This document shows, one piece after another, positions 8,096 through 18,327 of a stretch of 64,000 bases of DNA. Positions within the stretch are counted from its first letter, which is position 1, and each line of letters begins with the position of its first letter. Both the position numbers and the translations under genes were made by a program. The stretch covers positions 1 through 64,000 of the forward strand of contig NZ_PDJV01000004.1 of the NCBI RefSeq assembly GCF_004116465.1, in the 5' to 3' direction. The DNA comes from Arcobacter sp. F2176 (GTDB taxonomy: Bacteria > Campylobacterota > Campylobacteria > Campylobacterales > Arcobacteraceae). The notes under the pieces are model-generated. The model was not told where the DNA came from, searched no databases, and was given only the letters and a program-made list of their open reading frames with translations.

Positions 8096-8884
8096 ATGAT
8101 TATTATTCCTCAAACTAAAGGTGGCGTTGGAAAATCAACAGTTGCTATGCAAGTAATAGCTCCATATTTGTATAAAAAGCATGGAAAAAAGATTACTTAC
8201 ATAGAAATTGATGATGAGAATAATGATAGTCAATCATTTACAACAACGCAAATAGTAAATAAAAGAATGTTAAGAACAAACAAAGTAAGTGATTTGGATG
8301 AGCTTATTTTAATGGATGATAATCATGAAATAATTATAGATGTTGGTGGAAATAAGACTTCATCATTAGTTTTAGAAGAGATTAAAAAAGTGGGTTCTTT
8401 TGGAAATTTGAAATGGATTATTCCTTTAGGTGATGGTGAACTTGATGGAAAAAATGCAATTGCGACTATGAAAAAAATAAGAAAAATAGAACAAAGTCCT
8501 GATGAAAATATTATTTTTGCCTTAAATCGTGCAATATCCATGGAAAAAGATTATGTGGAAGAACAATTTATAAATTTCTTTGGGCATAAATACTTAGCTT
8601 CAAATACAGTAATGTATGATTTTATGAAAGATCCAAAATACTTTACAGTTAAAAATGATAAAGTAATTACAATGAGCAGATATTTAGGTAGTACAGTTTG
8701 GGAAATGGCACACAATAATACTGACTTTAGGGAAAAAGCATTAAAAGCAAAAGAAGCTGGTGATGTTGCAAGTGCAAAGAAATATATATTTTTTAGAAGA
8801 GTACAATCAGAAGCACAAGATTATGTTTTAAATGTATTAAATCCAATCTTTAAAGATTTGGATAAATGGCTAGAAAAAAAATAA
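8096..8884 (+). CDS. ParA/MinD-like P-loop ATPase
   Basis: A 262-residue protein with a deviant Walker A box KGGVGKST at residues 8-15 and a switch-like HEIIIDVGG near residue 82, placing it in the ParA/MinD group. The rest diverges from chromosome-partitioning ParA and from MinD, and no membrane-targeting amphipathic tail is evident. No ParB-like gene is nearby. Instead the very next gene (1 bp after the stop) encodes a coiled-coil protein with a C-terminal membrane anchor. I infer a positioning or scaffold role for the pair, but the cargo is unknown. Confidence 0.75.
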   Translation: MIIIPQTKGGVGKSTVAMQVIAPYLYKKHGKKITYIEIDDENNDSQSFTTTQIVNKRMLRTNKVSDLDELILMDDNHEIIIDVGGNKTSSLVLEEIKKVGSFGNLKWIIPLGDGELDGKNAIATMKKIRKIEQSPDENIIFALNRAISMEKDYVEEQFINFFGHKYLASNTVMYDFMKDPKYFTVKNDKVITMSRYLGSTVWEMAHNNTDFREKALKAKEAGDVASAKKYIFFRRVQSEAQDYVLNVLNPIFKDLDKWLEKK

Positions 8885-8885
8885 C

Positions 8886-9137
8886 ATGAGTGATATGAGT
8901 TTCAAACAAGCAAAAGAGCTTGTTGAAAAATTAGAGTTAACAGAATTAACACTTAAAAAATCAACTGATGATATAGATAAATCAAGTAAAAAATTTAACG
9001 AAGCTTTAAAAATGCAAGAGCATTTATTGAAACTTATGCAAGAAAAAGACAAAAAATTAGATGTTTTAAAATTATTAGTAGTTTTAAATGTTGGATTTAT
9101 TGGAGGCTTACTTGCTGGAGTTTTTTTATTTAAATAA
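8886..9137 (+). CDS. Coiled-coil protein with C-terminal membrane anchor
   Basis: An 83-residue protein. Residues 5-60 are charged with heptad-like spacing (LVEKLELTELTLKKS and on), consistent with a coiled coil. Residues 62-83 are hydrophobic (LLVVLNVGFIGGLLAGVFLF), giving a tail anchor. It begins 1 bp after the ParA-like gene and lies 14 bp before ubiE. It may tether the ParA-like ATPase to the membrane; that is inference from gene order only. No family recognised. Confidence 0.7.
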   Translation: MSDMSFKQAKELVEKLELTELTLKKSTDDIDKSSKKFNEALKMQEHLLKLMQEKDKKLDVLKLLVVLNVGFIGGLLAGVFLFK

Positions 9138-9151
9138 TAGGGATATTTATA

Positions 9152-9862
9152 ATGGGTAAACAAGAAAAAATAGTATCAATGTTCAATGACATAGCAGGAA
9201 CTTATGATGTAGCAAATAGAGTTATGAGTATGGGGATTGATAAAACTTGGAGAAATAAAGCTTGTAATTTAGCTTTTTCTTTTTATGGTAAAAACAAAAT
9301 AGAAAAGATAATTGATGTGGCTTGTGGTACAGGTGATATGCTTACTACTTGGCAAAAAGTAGCAGATAAAAATGCAATAGAGATTCAAAATAGAGTTGGA
9401 GTAGATCCAAGTGTTGGAATGATGGATGTGGCAAGGGTAAAACTACCAAGTGTAGAGTTTATTGAAGCTGGTGCTGAATTACTTCCTTTTGATAGTGAAG
9501 TAGCAGATATTATCTCTATTTCTTATGGAATTAGAAATGTTGTTAAAAGACAAGAAGCTTTCCATGAATTTGCAAGAACTCTAAAAAAAGATGGACTTTT
9601 AGTTATTTTAGAGTTTACAAAAAATGAAAAAAACTCTCCACTTGATTATCTAACAGATTTTTATTTAAATAAAATCTTACCAACGGTAGGTGGAATTATT
9701 TCAAAAAACAAAGAAGCATACACATATTTACCAACTTCAATTGATGAGTTCTTAACTCAAGATAATTTATGTTTAGAGTTAAAAGAAGCAGGATTGGAAC
9801 CTATTTATGTAAAAGGCTTTTCAATGAATATTTCAACACTATTTATTGCAAGAAAGGTTTGA
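9152..9862 (+). CDS. ubiE: Demethylmenaquinone methyltransferase
   Basis: A 236-residue class I SAM-dependent methyltransferase. Motif I is IIDVACGTGDML; MFNDIAGTYDVANRVMSMGID at the N-terminus and SYGIRNV are signatures of UbiE/MenG. It makes the last methylation in menaquinone synthesis, menaquinone being the respiratory quinone expected in this lineage. The spacing to its neighbours is short and the frame starts with ATG preceded by a weak GGGATAT site. The assignment is firm. Confidence 0.93.
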   Translation: MGKQEKIVSMFNDIAGTYDVANRVMSMGIDKTWRNKACNLAFSFYGKNKIEKIIDVACGTGDMLTTWQKVADKNAIEIQNRVGVDPSVGMMDVARVKLPSVEFIEAGAELLPFDSEVADIISISYGIRNVVKRQEAFHEFARTLKKDGLLVILEFTKNEKNSPLDYLTDFYLNKILPTVGGIISKNKEAYTYLPTSIDEFLTQDNLCLELKEAGLEPIYVKGFSMNISTLFIARKV

Positions 9863-9870
9863 TTTAACAT

Positions 9871-11058
9871 ATGAATCAAGCCATTAGTGTCTCAACACTA
9901 AACAATCAAATCAAGTCTTTACTTGAAACTACTTTTATTGGTGTATATGTTCAAGGGGAAATTTCTAACTTGACATATCACTCTTCAGGACATATATATT
10001 TCTCTGTAAAAGATGAAAACTCTACAATCTCTTGTGTAATGTTTAGGGGAAATGCTCAATATTTAAAGTTCAGATTAGAAGTAGGCATGAAAATTATAAT
10101 CTCTGGAAGTATCACTGCATATATTCCAAGAGGAAATTATCAATTAATGTGTACAAAAATTGACCCAGATGGTCAAGGTTCACTTGCTCTTGCCTTTGAG
10201 CAATTAAAAGAAAAACTTCAAAAAGAGGGACTTTTTGATTCAAACATTAAAAAAACTCTTCCAAAATATCCTAAAAATATTGTAATGGTAACATCTCCTA
10301 CGGGTGCTGCTATTGAAGATATGAAAAAAGTTGCACAAAATAGATGGCCTTTGGCAAATCTTATTTTAATTCCTACTTTAGTTCAAGGTGAAGCTTCAAA
10401 ATTTGATATAGTAAACTCAATAAAAAAAGCTGATAGTTTAAACTGTGATGTGATGATTGTGGGACGAGGTGGAGGAAGTATTGAAGACCTTTGGGCTTTC
10501 AATGAAGAAGTTGTAGCAAGGGCTATTTATGAAGCAAAAACACCTGTAATATCAGCAGTTGGACATGAAGTTGATTTTTTAATTTCTGATTTTGTAGCAG
10601 ATGTTAGAGCCGCAACTCCTTCAAATGCCATGGAGATAGCACTTCCTGATAAAAATGAACATCTTCAATATTTGGATAATTTACAAGTAGAATTTGAAAA
10701 TAGATTTAAAAGAGTTCTTTATAATAAAGAACAAGTATTATTAAATTACAGAAAATATTTTGAGCAACACTCATTAGACAAGAAATTTTCATTTATTCAA
10801 AAAGAGATAGATTATTTGAAATCAAACTTTTCTAATGCTTTATCTCAAATATTAAGACAAAAGCAAAATGAATTGACTTATCTAAAAACTGCTTATGAAT
10901 CAGCTCATCCAGACAAGAAAATAAAAGATGGATATGTTCAAATTTCAAAAAATAATCAAGTTATTAGTTTAGATAATGTACAAGTTAATGAAGAAATAAT
11001 ATTAGAAAGTTCAAAATTGAAAGTTAGATGTAATATTTTAGATATTAAAAATATATAA
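9871..11058 (+). CDS. xseA: Exodeoxyribonuclease VII large subunit
   Basis: A 395-residue protein with an N-terminal OB fold (VYVQGEISNLTYHSSGHIYFSVKDE, split here as VYVQGEISNL and HIYFSVKDE) and the nuclease core containing VTSPTGAAIEDM, VGRGGGSIEDLWAFN and AVGHEVDFLISDFVAD. The C-terminal half is coiled coil and somewhat short compared with E. coli XseA (456 residues). It degrades single-stranded DNA from both ends with XseB, which is not in this window. It starts 8 bp after ubiE. Confidence 0.93.
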   Translation: MNQAISVSTLNNQIKSLLETTFIGVYVQGEISNLTYHSSGHIYFSVKDENSTISCVMFRGNAQYLKFRLEVGMKIIISGSITAYIPRGNYQLMCTKIDPDGQGSLALAFEQLKEKLQKEGLFDSNIKKTLPKYPKNIVMVTSPTGAAIEDMKKVAQNRWPLANLILIPTLVQGEASKFDIVNSIKKADSLNCDVMIVGRGGGSIEDLWAFNEEVVARAIYEAKTPVISAVGHEVDFLISDFVADVRAATPSNAMEIALPDKNEHLQYLDNLQVEFENRFKRVLYNKEQVLLNYRKYFEQHSLDKKFSFIQKEIDYLKSNFSNALSQILRQKQNELTYLKTAYESAHPDKKIKDGYVQISKNNQVISLDNVQVNEEIILESSKLKVRCNILDIKNI

Positions 11059-11126
11059 AATTTAAGCTAAATATAGTAAAATATAACAAAAAATGGTAAC
11101 ACACTATTAATAGGAGTTCAGTTCAT

Positions 11127-11609
11127 ATGGAAAATAAAAATAAAGACAATGCCGTAATTGATTACGCTAACACAAGTGAGTATATGAAGTTCGTATTAGG
11201 TTCTATGCAATACGCAATTGAGCTACCTAAAATTAGGGAAATTTTGACTTATCCAGAGATGATAACTGTTTTGCCAAATGTTCCTACATATATAAAAGGG
11301 CTTATTAATTTAAGAGGTGAAGTTGTTCCTGTTGTGGATTTAAGAATTAAATTTAAAACAGGTGAGATTGTAAATAATCAAAATACAGCTGTAATTGCTG
11401 TTGTAACAGAAGATAAAAGAATGATTGGCATTGTTGTTGATAAAGTTGATGATGTACAAAGACTTGACTTAACATCTTTATCTCCAGTATCTGAAATAGG
11501 TTCATCAATTCCTGCAAAATATCTAAAAGGCTTTGTAAGACTGCATAATAATGAAATGTTAGTAATAATGGACATTGAAACTGTTGTTAGCAAAGCAGAA
11601 TTAGAATAA
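11127..11609 (+). CDS. CheW-like chemotaxis coupling protein
   Basis: A 160-residue protein that is a single CheW domain: YAIELPKIREILTYPEM, YIKGLINLRGEVVPVVDLR and VVDKVDDVQRL are diagnostic. CheW bridges chemoreceptors to the CheA kinase. A ribosome site AGGAG sits about 10 nt upstream. It is followed 12 bp later by two response-regulator genes, and there is no CheA nearby, so the trio may form a side pathway or feed the main chemotaxis cluster elsewhere. Confidence 0.92.
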   Translation: MENKNKDNAVIDYANTSEYMKFVLGSMQYAIELPKIREILTYPEMITVLPNVPTYIKGLINLRGEVVPVVDLRIKFKTGEIVNNQNTAVIAVVTEDKRMIGIVVDKVDDVQRLDLTSLSPVSEIGSSIPAKYLKGFVRLHNNEMLVIMDIETVVSKAELE

Positions 11610-11621
11610 AAAAGGTGACTG

Positions 11622-12026
11622 ATGTCAGAAAGTTTACAAGAAAGTATTAATAAGCTAAAAAAACTAAGATTTCTTTTTGTAGAAGATGAAAAAGATTTGT
11701 TGGATATTATTGCTGAAACACTAAAAAAATTAGAAGTAAACTTTCTTCTAGCCAAAAATGGACAAGAAGGACTAGAGGTTTTAAAAGAACACTCTAGTGA
11801 AATAGATATAGTGGTAACTGACATAAGCATGCCAGTGATGAATGGTTTAGAGATGATTAAAGAAGCCAAAGTTTTATATCCCCACTTGGAAATTATTATT
11901 ATGACAGCTCATACTGAAGCTAAATATAAAATAGAAGCTGAAAGTTATGGTGTAAAGGATTATTTACTTAAACCATTTGATTTTATAAAATTTATTGAGT
12001 TAATTAATCAAAAAAAGATAAATTAA
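11622..12026 (+). CDS. Stand-alone CheY-like response regulator
   Basis: A 134-residue receiver domain without an output domain. Phospho-acceptor Asp67 is in IDIVVTDISMPVMNG; EDEK gives the acidic pocket; IIMTAHTEA and DYLLKPFD carry the conserved Thr and Lys. It directly abuts the next gene (the stop at 12026, start at 12027), so the two are coupled. Probably a signalling partner of the CheW and receiver-PAS genes. Confidence 0.88.
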   Translation: MSESLQESINKLKKLRFLFVEDEKDLLDIIAETLKKLEVNFLLAKNGQEGLEVLKEHSSEIDIVVTDISMPVMNGLEMIKEAKVLYPHLEIIIMTAHTEAKYKIEAESYGVKDYLLKPFDFIKFIELINQKKIN

Positions 12027-13394
12027 ATGTCTTTAGATAAGACTTTATTAAAAGAAATCACTATTTTATATGTAGAAGATGATGATCTGATGAGAACAGA
12101 ATTAGCTTCTTTACTTACAAATTTTTTTTCCCAAGTTTTTTGTGCTAGTAATGGTGTTATGGGTTTAGAAGTATTTAAAAAAAATCATAAAAAAATTGAT
12201 CTTATAATTAGTGATATTAATATGCCCAAGATGTCTGGTATTGATATGATAAAAGAAATTAGAAATTTTGATAAAGAGGTGGGAGTAATATTCTCAACTG
12301 CATACTCAGATAAAGAATTTTTGATTGATTCTATAAAATTAAAAGTAGTTAATTATATTGTAAAACCAATTGATATAAGAGCCTTATTGGAATCTATTAG
12401 TGAGTTTGCAGAACACTTATCCTCTAAAAAAATCATTAAAACTAAAAATAAAGAGCTCTCTTTATACAAAGAAGCAATTGATGTAAACAGTATAGTAATA
12501 AAAACGGATATTCAAATGAATATAACTTATGTAAACTCTCATTTTTGTAAAATATCAGGTTTTTCAAAAACTGAACTTATAGGAAAAGAGTTTTCAAGTT
12601 TAAAGTATCATGATATGAATATAAAAATCTATAATAATATGTTTGCAAAGATTTTAGATAATAAAATGTGGAAAGGAAAGCTAAAACAAATTACAAAAGA
12701 TAATAATATCTTGATTTTGGATTCTTCTATAATCCCTTCCCATGATGAAGATGGTAATATCAATGGCTCAATGATTATTCAAAGTGATATAACACAAGAC
12801 ATTAAAAAACAAAAGGAAGTTGAAGTAGCTTTAATGAAAGAAAAAAGTGATATTTTTATTCGAACAAAAGAGACTTTTGCTAAAAACAATGTACAAATAA
12901 ATGAACTTGAAAATCAAGTTAAGCAACTTTTTGATGAGCTTAGAAAAACAGAATTAGATAACGAAAAATATTTAAAACTATTAGATAAATATAAAGATGA
13001 CATTAAAATCTTGACATCAAAGGTTAATAAATATGAGAAGAGTGAGATAAGTGATATAAAAGGTATTGATGTCTTAAAAATTCAAAAAGATAATGCGAAT
13101 TTGAAAATTGAAATTAAAAGATTAAGAGATAATATGGAAAAGCTTATTCTTAATTCTCAGAAAAAAGTAAGTCAATTAAGAACTGCTTCAAGTTTAGAAG
13201 TTGAACATTTAGAAAAAGAGTTAAAAAAAGTTAAATCTACACATACTTCAGTAGATAAAAAAGTACTACTAGAAAAAGTCAAATATTGGGAAGAAAAAGC
13301 AAAAGAAAAAAGAGACAGAATTGAGGATTTAGAAAAAAGAGTTATGAGTCTTGTTGACTCAAAAACTCTTTCAAAAATTTATAATGGAAAGTAA
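12027..13394 (+). CDS. Receiver-PAS-coiled-coil signalling protein
   Basis: A 455-residue protein with a CheY-type receiver (about 8-125; acidic pair YVEDDD, phospho-Asp in IISDINMPKMSG, Lys in YIVKPID), a PAS domain (about 148-265; DVNSIVIKTDIQMNITYVN and FCKISGFSKTELIGKEF in separate blocks), then a coiled coil of nearly 180 residues to the C-terminus. There is no GGDEF, EAL, kinase or DNA-binding domain. The long coil suggests it docks onto a partner, perhaps a kinase or chemoreceptor array. Exact role unknown. Confidence 0.8.
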   Translation: MSLDKTLLKEITILYVEDDDLMRTELASLLTNFFSQVFCASNGVMGLEVFKKNHKKIDLIISDINMPKMSGIDMIKEIRNFDKEVGVIFSTAYSDKEFLIDSIKLKVVNYIVKPIDIRALLESISEFAEHLSSKKIIKTKNKELSLYKEAIDVNSIVIKTDIQMNITYVNSHFCKISGFSKTELIGKEFSSLKYHDMNIKIYNNMFAKILDNKMWKGKLKQITKDNNILILDSSIIPSHDEDGNINGSMIIQSDITQDIKKQKEVEVALMKEKSDIFIRTKETFAKNNVQINELENQVKQLFDELRKTELDNEKYLKLLDKYKDDIKILTSKVNKYEKSEISDIKGIDVLKIQKDNANLKIEIKRLRDNMEKLILNSQKKVSQLRTASSLEVEHLEKELKKVKSTHTSVDKKVLLEKVKYWEEKAKEKRDRIEDLEKRVMSLVDSKTLSKIYNGK

Positions 13395-13398
13395 GATT

Positions 13399-13926
13399 TT
13401 ATTTTATCTCTAAAGAAATAATTTTTTGCTCTGTTAGAGGTTTATTACCTTGATATTGACCATTTGTCGGGACATTTTCTAATTTTTTCACTACATCCAT
13501 ACCTTTTTTTACATATCCAAAAATTGTGTGTCTACCATTTAACCAATAAGTTGGAACAGTAGTTATAAAAAATTGACTTCCATTTGTATTAGGACCTGAA
13601 TTTGCCATTGCTAAAATTCCTGGTTTATCAAACACTGCATTTGGCGCAAACTCATCTTTAAATGGTTTCCCCCAAATTGATTCACCACCTCTACCTGTAC
13701 CTGTTGGATCACCACCTTGAATCATAAAATCTTTTATAATTCTGTGAAAAATTAGATTATTGTAATAACCATTCTTTGCATGAGTTGTAAAGTTTTCAAC
13801 TGCAAGTGGAGCCATATCAGGTCTTAACTCAATTTCAATTGTACCTTGAGTTGTTTTTAAAATTGCTACAGGATTTGCAGCAAAAACTGAAATAGCTAAA
13901 ATTGCTAAGATAAAGATTTTTTTCAT
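13399..13926 (-). CDS. Periplasmic cyclophilin-type peptidyl-prolyl isomerase
   Basis: A 175-residue PpiA-like cyclophilin with an N-terminal signal peptide (MKKIFILAILAISVFA). Core motifs are YYNNLIFHRIIKDFMIQGGDP, seen in pieces as FHRIIKDFMIQGGDPTGTG, then NTNGSQFFIT and GRHTIFGYV. It catalyses proline isomerisation for protein folding in the periplasm. It runs opposite to its neighbours and ends 4 bp from the stop of the receiver-PAS gene. Confidence 0.93.
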   Translation of the reverse strand: MKKIFILAILAISVFAANPVAILKTTQGTIEIELRPDMAPLAVENFTTHAKNGYYNNLIFHRIIKDFMIQGGDPTGTGRGGESIWGKPFKDEFAPNAVFDKPGILAMANSGPNTNGSQFFITTVPTYWLNGRHTIFGYVKKGMDVVKKLENVPTNGQYQGNKPLTEQKIISLEIK

Positions 13927-14057
13927 TTTACACCTTTGTTTTTTTAGAAATAAAGTATATTATCTTAGCTTTTAAGAGTTTATTAAAAAAATAGTTTTTA
14001 GAAGTCTTTAATATTTATTGGATAGAATTATTGAAAATATGACAATAAGGAAGAAAA

Positions 14058-14399
14058 ATGGAAATGCCAGTTATCCCCCAACCAACATTCTATATGTTCA
14101 AATGCGAACAAAGCGCACCTCCTGGGATGCCAAAACCTAGCTGTGTAACAGAAGATAATAGAGATTTATTTAATTATTTAGCTCAAAAAATGATGGAAAA
14201 AGGTTTAATGGGACCTGTGCAAGCAATTAGAACTTCATGTCTTGGAAGATGTCAAATGGGTCCTGTTCTTTTAGTAGAACCAGGACATACAATGTACTGC
14301 AAATTATCTAAGGAAAAAATAGATAAAATTGTGCAAGAACATATAATAGGTGGAACCCCTGTTCAAGAATTTGTTATTCCAGAACAGTTTTGGGGGTGA
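14058..14399 (+). CDS. Thioredoxin-like 2Fe-2S ferredoxin
   Basis: A 113-residue protein with cysteines at 16, 29, 61 and 65; the last pair is in SCLGRCQMGP, the typical thioredoxin-like 2Fe-2S arrangement (Cys-x12-Cys then Cys-x3-Cys). It begins with FYMFKCEQSAPPGMPKPSC. These proteins carry electrons or help iron-sulfur metabolism; the partner is unknown. Ribosome site AAGGAAG lies at about 14049. It precedes panD by 32 bp. Confidence 0.85.
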   Translation: MEMPVIPQPTFYMFKCEQSAPPGMPKPSCVTEDNRDLFNYLAQKMMEKGLMGPVQAIRTSCLGRCQMGPVLLVEPGHTMYCKLSKEKIDKIVQEHIIGGTPVQEFVIPEQFWG

Positions 14400-14431
14400 A
14401 CCTATTAATTTAACAAAATAAAAGAGGAATT

Positions 14432-14815
14432 ATGACAATTGATATGCTTTATAGCAAAATTCATAGAGCAACAGTAACTGATGCAAATTTGAATTATGTA
14501 GGCTCAATTACAATTGATGAAGAACTTATGAACGCATCAAGTTTAAGAGTTGGACAAAAAGTAGAAATAGTAAATGTAAATAATGGCGAAAGATTTGCCA
14601 CTTATGTTATAAAAGGAAAAGCTGGAAGTAAAGACATGTGTCTAAATGGAGCCGCAGCTAGAAAAGTAGAAGTTGGTGATAAAATAATTGTCATTGCTTA
14701 TGCTTCTTATAGTGAAAAAGAATTAGAAAACTATAAGCCAATAGTTGTGCTTGTAGATGAAAAAAATAATGTAACTACTATAACAAATGAATTAATTGGG
14801 AGTGATCATGTTTGA
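14432..14815 (+). CDS. panD: Aspartate 1-decarboxylase precursor
   Basis: A 127-residue pyruvoyl enzyme of the PanD family. The self-cleavage site Gly24-Ser25 is present in NYVGSITID, and Lys9 and Tyr22 fit the family. LNGAAAR is the other conserved motif. It makes beta-alanine for pantothenate and coenzyme A. AGAGGA lies 6 nt ahead of the ATG. The end overlaps the YbaB start by 8 bp. Confidence 0.95.
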   Translation: MTIDMLYSKIHRATVTDANLNYVGSITIDEELMNASSLRVGQKVEIVNVNNGERFATYVIKGKAGSKDMCLNGAAARKVEVGDKIIVIAYASYSEKELENYKPIVVLVDEKNNVTTITNELIGSDHV

Positions 14816-15131
14816 TGGAATAGATTTAAGTAAACTTAATCTAAATGATATTATGGGTCAAGTTCAAAATATGAGCGAAAAAGCAAAAGAAGATAATGCT
14901 TCAAAAATCTTTACCTCAAAAGCAGGTGGAGGAATGGTTGAATTATCAATAAATGGAAATTCTGAAGTTATTGATTTACAAATTGATGACTCTTTACTTG
15001 AAGATAAAGACTCTCTACAAATTTTACTAATTTCTGCTATGAATGATGTAATAAAACAATCAGATGAAAATAAAAAAATGATGGCTATGAACATGATGAG
15101 TGGTATGGGATCATTTGGTCAAAATAAATAA
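14808..15131 (+). CDS. YbaB/EbfC-family nucleoid-associated protein
   Basis: A 107-residue protein. [21 protein letters not shown] and the methionine-rich tail [14 protein letters not shown] are characteristic; the first motif appears here in two parts. The family binds DNA as a dimer. I start at the ATG at 14808 because GGGAG is 5 nt upstream; a TTG at 14796 gives four extra residues and no ribosome site. Overlaps panD by 8 bp and ispA by 1 bp. Confidence 0.9.
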   Translation: MFDGIDLSKLNLNDIMGQVQNMSEKAKEDNASKIFTSKAGGGMVELSINGNSEVIDLQIDDSLLEDKDSLQILLISAMNDVIKQSDENKKMMAMNMMSGMGSFGQNK

Positions 15132-15991
15132 TGAACAGACTTTTAGAAACTTTTGAAAACTATTTAAAATCTAACCTTCCAGTATCAAAAACTTTTCATC
15201 CTCATTTTGAAGAGGCCTTGAGTTTGATGATGGATGCTGGAGGTAAAAGATTTCGACCTATGCTTTTATTAGGAATTGTAAATTCAAAAAATTCCCTTCT
15301 TGTTAAAAGTGCTCTTCCTGTAGCTTTAGGGTTAGAGATGCTTCATACTTACTCTTTAGTGCATGATGACTTACCTGCAATGGATGATGCCGATTTACGA
15401 AGAGGATTTGAAACTTTACATAAAAAGTTTGATGAGGTAACAGCTATTCTTGTAGGTGATGCTTTAAATACTGAAGCTTTTAATAAAATTGCAAATGCGC
15501 CATTAGATAGTGATGTTAAAATTGAGTGTATAAAAGTATTGGCAAGTGATGGTGGAATTGATGGAATGATTATTGGTCAAGCTATTGATTGCTTTTTTGA
15601 GAACCAAAAACTTGAGCTTGCTCAACTTGAATTTTTGCATATACATAAAACTGCAAAATTAATAGCAGCTAGTTTAAAAATGGGTGCGATTATCGCTAAC
15701 TATGATTTAGTTACTCAAGAAAAGCTTTACAATTTTGGAATAGATATTGGACTTTTGTTTCAAATTCAAGATGATATTTTAGATGAAACACAAAGTTCAC
15801 AAGAAGCTGGAAAAACTACACATAATGATGGATCAAAAAACTCTTTTGTAAATTTACTTGGACTTGAAGGTGCAATTATGGCTGCAAATGAACTTGCATT
15901 AAAATGTGAAGTTAGTTTAAACTCTTTAGATGAAAATTTGTATAATTCACTTAATAATTTATTAAAAAAATATATAAATAGACATAAATAA
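15131..15991 (+). CDS. ispA: Short-chain polyprenyl (farnesyl/geranyl) diphosphate synthase
   Basis: A 286-residue trans-prenyltransferase. The first aspartate-rich motif is LVHDDLPAMDDADLRRG and the second is QIQDDILDET; GGKRFRPML near residue 37 is the substrate-binding GKR. It condenses isopentenyl units to farnesyl diphosphate for quinones and undecaprenyl. The start codon overlaps the preceding stop in TAATG, so it is coupled to ybaB. The chain-length preference (C15 against C10) cannot be fixed by eye. Confidence 0.92.
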   Translation: MNRLLETFENYLKSNLPVSKTFHPHFEEALSLMMDAGGKRFRPMLLLGIVNSKNSLLVKSALPVALGLEMLHTYSLVHDDLPAMDDADLRRGFETLHKKFDEVTAILVGDALNTEAFNKIANAPLDSDVKIECIKVLASDGGIDGMIIGQAIDCFFENQKLELAQLEFLHIHKTAKLIAASLKMGAIIANYDLVTQEKLYNFGIDIGLLFQIQDDILDETQSSQEAGKTTHNDGSKNSFVNLLGLEGAIMAANELALKCEVSLNSLDENLYNSLNNLLKKYINRHK

Positions 15992-16030
15992 AATACTTCA
16001 CAAACTCTTAGTCATCTTTACTCAATTTAC

Positions 16031-16086
16031 TTGACAAAAATCAAAAATTTTATTACAATTTAGCACTCAAAAAAATAGAGTGCTAA
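16031..16086 (+). promoter_or_regulatory. groES-groEL promoter with CIRCE operator
   Basis: TTGACA at 16031-16036, then a 17-bp spacer, then TACAAT at 16054-16059. Immediately downstream is a perfect CIRCE inverted repeat: TTAGCACTC (16060-16068), 9-bp spacer, GAGTGCTAA (16078-16086). CIRCE is the operator of the heat-shock repressor HrcA, whose gene is not in this window. The site covers the expected transcription start, consistent with repression when GroEL is available. Confidence 0.95.
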
Positions 16087-16128
16087 AACTTACAAAATTT
16101 ATAAAGAAACTTGATAGGAGAGTATATA

Positions 16129-18026
<1,898 letters not shown>

Positions 18027-18029
<3 letters not shown>

Positions 18030-18092
18030 AAATAGACTTAATCTATTTTTACTTTTTCTCTTATATCAAAAGGATTATTTTTAATAATCCTT
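18027..18092 (+). terminator. Tandem terminators after groEL
   Basis: Hairpin 1 at 18027-18051 has a perfect 10-bp stem TAAAAATAGA / TCTATTTTTA with a 5-nt loop and starts at the groEL stop codon. Hairpin 2 at 18070-18092 has a perfect 10-bp stem AAGGATTATT / AATAATCCTT with a 3-nt loop followed by CCCTTTTT. Hairpin 2 is the better rho-independent terminator. Confidence 0.8.
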
Positions 18093-18113
18093 CCCTTTTT
18101 AGTATAGACATAA

Positions 18114-18143
18114 AAAAAGGCCCTTTTTATAAAGGACCTTTTT
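18114..18143. terminator. Bidirectional terminator between groEL and the YkgJ-like gene
   Basis: A 13-position stem with one mismatch (AAAAAGGCCCTTT against AAAGGACCTTTTT) and a 4-nt loop, flanked by A-rich sequence on the left and T-rich on the right. It works in either direction; on the minus strand it ends in a run of seven T, so it probably ends the YkgJ-like transcript as well as any groEL read-through. Confidence 0.75.
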
Positions 18144-18327
18144 AACTTTTGAAGCTTACAAACTTTGTAAACTCAAGCTTTGGTAAAATAAAGCTTTTTA
18201 ATTTTTAAAGATTAACAATAAATTTTGGTATAAATTCTACCACTGTAGAAGTACTCTCATTTAAACCTCCATATTGCTTTGGATAATGTAATTATATCCA
18301 AATATAAACTTAAAGTAAAACTTATAC
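18144..18327 (-). other. Non-coding spacer with hairpins, downstream of the YkgJ-like gene
   Basis: About 180 bp between the terminator and the YkgJ-like stop. On the minus strand it contains an 8-bp hairpin TTTGGATA / TATCCAAA (18278-18302), a good GGAGG (18266-18270) 5 nt before an ATG that opens only a seven-codon frame (18260-18237), and an overlapping open frame 18291-18205 ending PKFIVNL without a start codon. It may be a long 3' untranslated region, a small RNA, or the remnant of a gene. Nothing identifiable. Confidence 0.35.
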
